A stretch of 13,796 nucleotides of DNA from Helicobacter sp. (GTDB taxonomy: Bacteria > Campylobacterota > Campylobacteria > Campylobacterales > Helicobacteraceae). Shown one piece after another: positions 13,249 to 13,796 of the stretch. A program made the position numbers and the translations under genes. The stretch's first letter is position 1. Each line of letters starts with the position of its first letter. Under the pieces are notes generated by a model. It did no database searches and was not told the DNA's origin. It saw only the letters and a program-made list of their open reading frames with translations. The stretch spans positions 1-13,796 of the forward strand of contig NZ_JAFLSB010000037.1 in assembly GCF_022511165.1 (NCBI RefSeq), in the 5' to 3' direction.

Positions 13249-13611
13249 TCACACCTCACTTGTTATAGATAGAATCTCATTATTTTCTCCCACTTGCACG
13301 ATTGTGGGTTTGTAGTTTGCGAGTTCCTCTTGGTTGTAGGAAGCATAAGCTATGATGATAATCACATCACCTATTTGCACCTTGCGTGCTGCTGCTCCAT
13401 TAAGGCATATCTCACCCTTTTTATCGCCATAAATTACATAGGTACTGAAACGTTCCCCATTATTGATGTTAAGAATTTCTACTTTCATTCCTGCTAAGAG
13501 ATTGGCGCTTTGAGCAAGTGCTTTGTCAATGGTGATTGAGCCGACATAGTTAAGATTTGCATCACTCACACGAGCACGATGAATTTTTGAGTAAAGCATT
13601 TCAAATTGCAT
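13249..13611 (-). CDS. panD: Aspartate 1-decarboxylase proenzyme
   Basis: PanD decarboxylates L-aspartate to beta-alanine for pantothenate and CoA synthesis. The 120-residue proenzyme lines up residue for residue with E. coli numbering: Lys9, the self-cleavage site Gly24-Ser25 in YVGSITID (Ser25 becomes the pyruvoyl group), Arg54, Tyr58 in RFSTYVIYG, and NGAAARKVQIGDVIIIIAYA. All residues known to be needed for cleavage and catalysis are present. AAGGTG lies four bases before the ATG. It is the first gene of the eight-gene run. Confidence 0.97.
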   Translation of the reverse strand: MQFEMLYSKIHRARVSDANLNYVGSITIDKALAQSANLLAGMKVEILNINNGERFSTYVIYGDKKGEICLNGAAARKVQIGDVIIIIAYASYNQEELANYKPTIVQVGENNEILSITSEV

Positions 13612-13667
13612 AGGACACCTTAGATGTATCTTTAGAACTTCATAATTATTTTATTTTAGGGAGTATC

Positions 13668-13676
13668 ATTCTAGCA
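13668..13676 (-). promoter_or_regulatory. Extended -10 promoter of the panD-aguB run
   Basis: The minus strand reads TGC directly followed by TAGAAT, an extended -10 of the TGnTATAAT type favoured in Helicobacter. Transcription would start near 13661, about 50 nt before the panD ATG. No good -35 is present at 17 bp. It is the only strong promoter candidate before panD in the window. Confidence 0.6.
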
Positions 13677-13733
13677 TAAAAGTGTGTAAATTGATTAATG
13701 GGTTTTGTGGAGGAAATTTGTTTTGAGCTTTGG

Positions 13734-13755
13734 TTGATGTATTTTTTTGATGTAT
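13734..13755. repeat. Direct repeat of TTGATGTAT, 13-bp period
   Basis: TTGATGTAT occurs at 13734-13742 and again at 13747-13755, and GATGTATC occurs a third time at 13623-13630, inside the panD leader. The pair lies about 60-90 bp upstream of the panD -10 box, where an activator could bind. The repeats are short and AT-rich, so chance is possible. Confidence 0.35.
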
Positions 13756-13796
13756 CTATGCGCCAAAATGCCTTAAGATTCATAATTTAGAAACTT

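Noticed and set aside
13698..13787. Short plus-strand frame beginning MGFVEEICFELW
   Set aside because: About 30 codons, no ribosome-binding site, and it lies in the promoter region of panD.
1..13796. CRISPR arrays, tRNA or rRNA genes, transposase genes
   Set aside because: No regularly spaced repeats, no cloverleaf or rRNA-like sequence, and no transposase motifs were seen on either strand.

Overview
The window looks like chromosomal DNA from an epsilonproteobacterium (Campylobacterota), most probably an enterohepatic-type Helicobacter. The grounds are low G+C, tightly overlapping genes, G-homopolymer tracts inside coding sequence, a very frequent AGAATCT/AGATTCT heptamer, and the gene content (panD-ybaB-PDZ protein, ispA-surE, an AguB-type amidase). 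The genus is inferred from family-level recognition; no search was run.

Layout. (1) 1-277 has no gene. It carries a G-run cluster that can form a 13-bp hairpin or a G-quadruplex. (2) 278-2330, minus strand, is a three-gene polar amino-acid ABC importer (two permeases and an ATPase, overlapping stop/start codons) with no binding-protein gene in view. (3) 2520-5017, minus strand, holds a large exported protein with a DUF4105/Lnb-like N-terminal domain and a beta-barrel-like C-terminus, preceded by a small DUF3015-type periplasmic protein. The large gene starts at TTG and contains a G9 tract that is currently in frame. (4) 5018-8424, plus strand, is an accessory-looking cassette: a helix-turn-helix regulator translationally coupled to an OLD-like ATPase-TOPRIM nuclease. 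The nuclease reading frame is broken at a G10 tract and would be restored at 8 or 11 G. The cassette promoter matches the sigma-70 consensus exactly (TTGACA, 17 bp, TATAAT), and its -35 lies in one arm of a 53-bp near-perfect dyad. (5) 8421-13611, minus strand, is one continuous eight-gene run with spacings from -11 to +8 nt: panD, ybaB, a PDZ protein, ispA, surE, a TcdA-like E1 enzyme, a very acidic 49-residue protein and an aguB-like amidase. (6) 13612-13796 holds the probable promoter of that run.

The housekeeping run links pantothenate synthesis (beta-alanine from PanD), isoprenoid synthesis (IspA), nucleotide turnover (SurE), tRNA modification (TcdA) and polyamine synthesis (AguB). The region 4 cassette is the best candidate for an under-described system: a repressor-controlled, probably phase-variable OLD-family nuclease, plausibly anti-phage. 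A second in-frame G tract in the DUF4105 surface or envelope protein gives two candidate contingency loci within about 3 kb.
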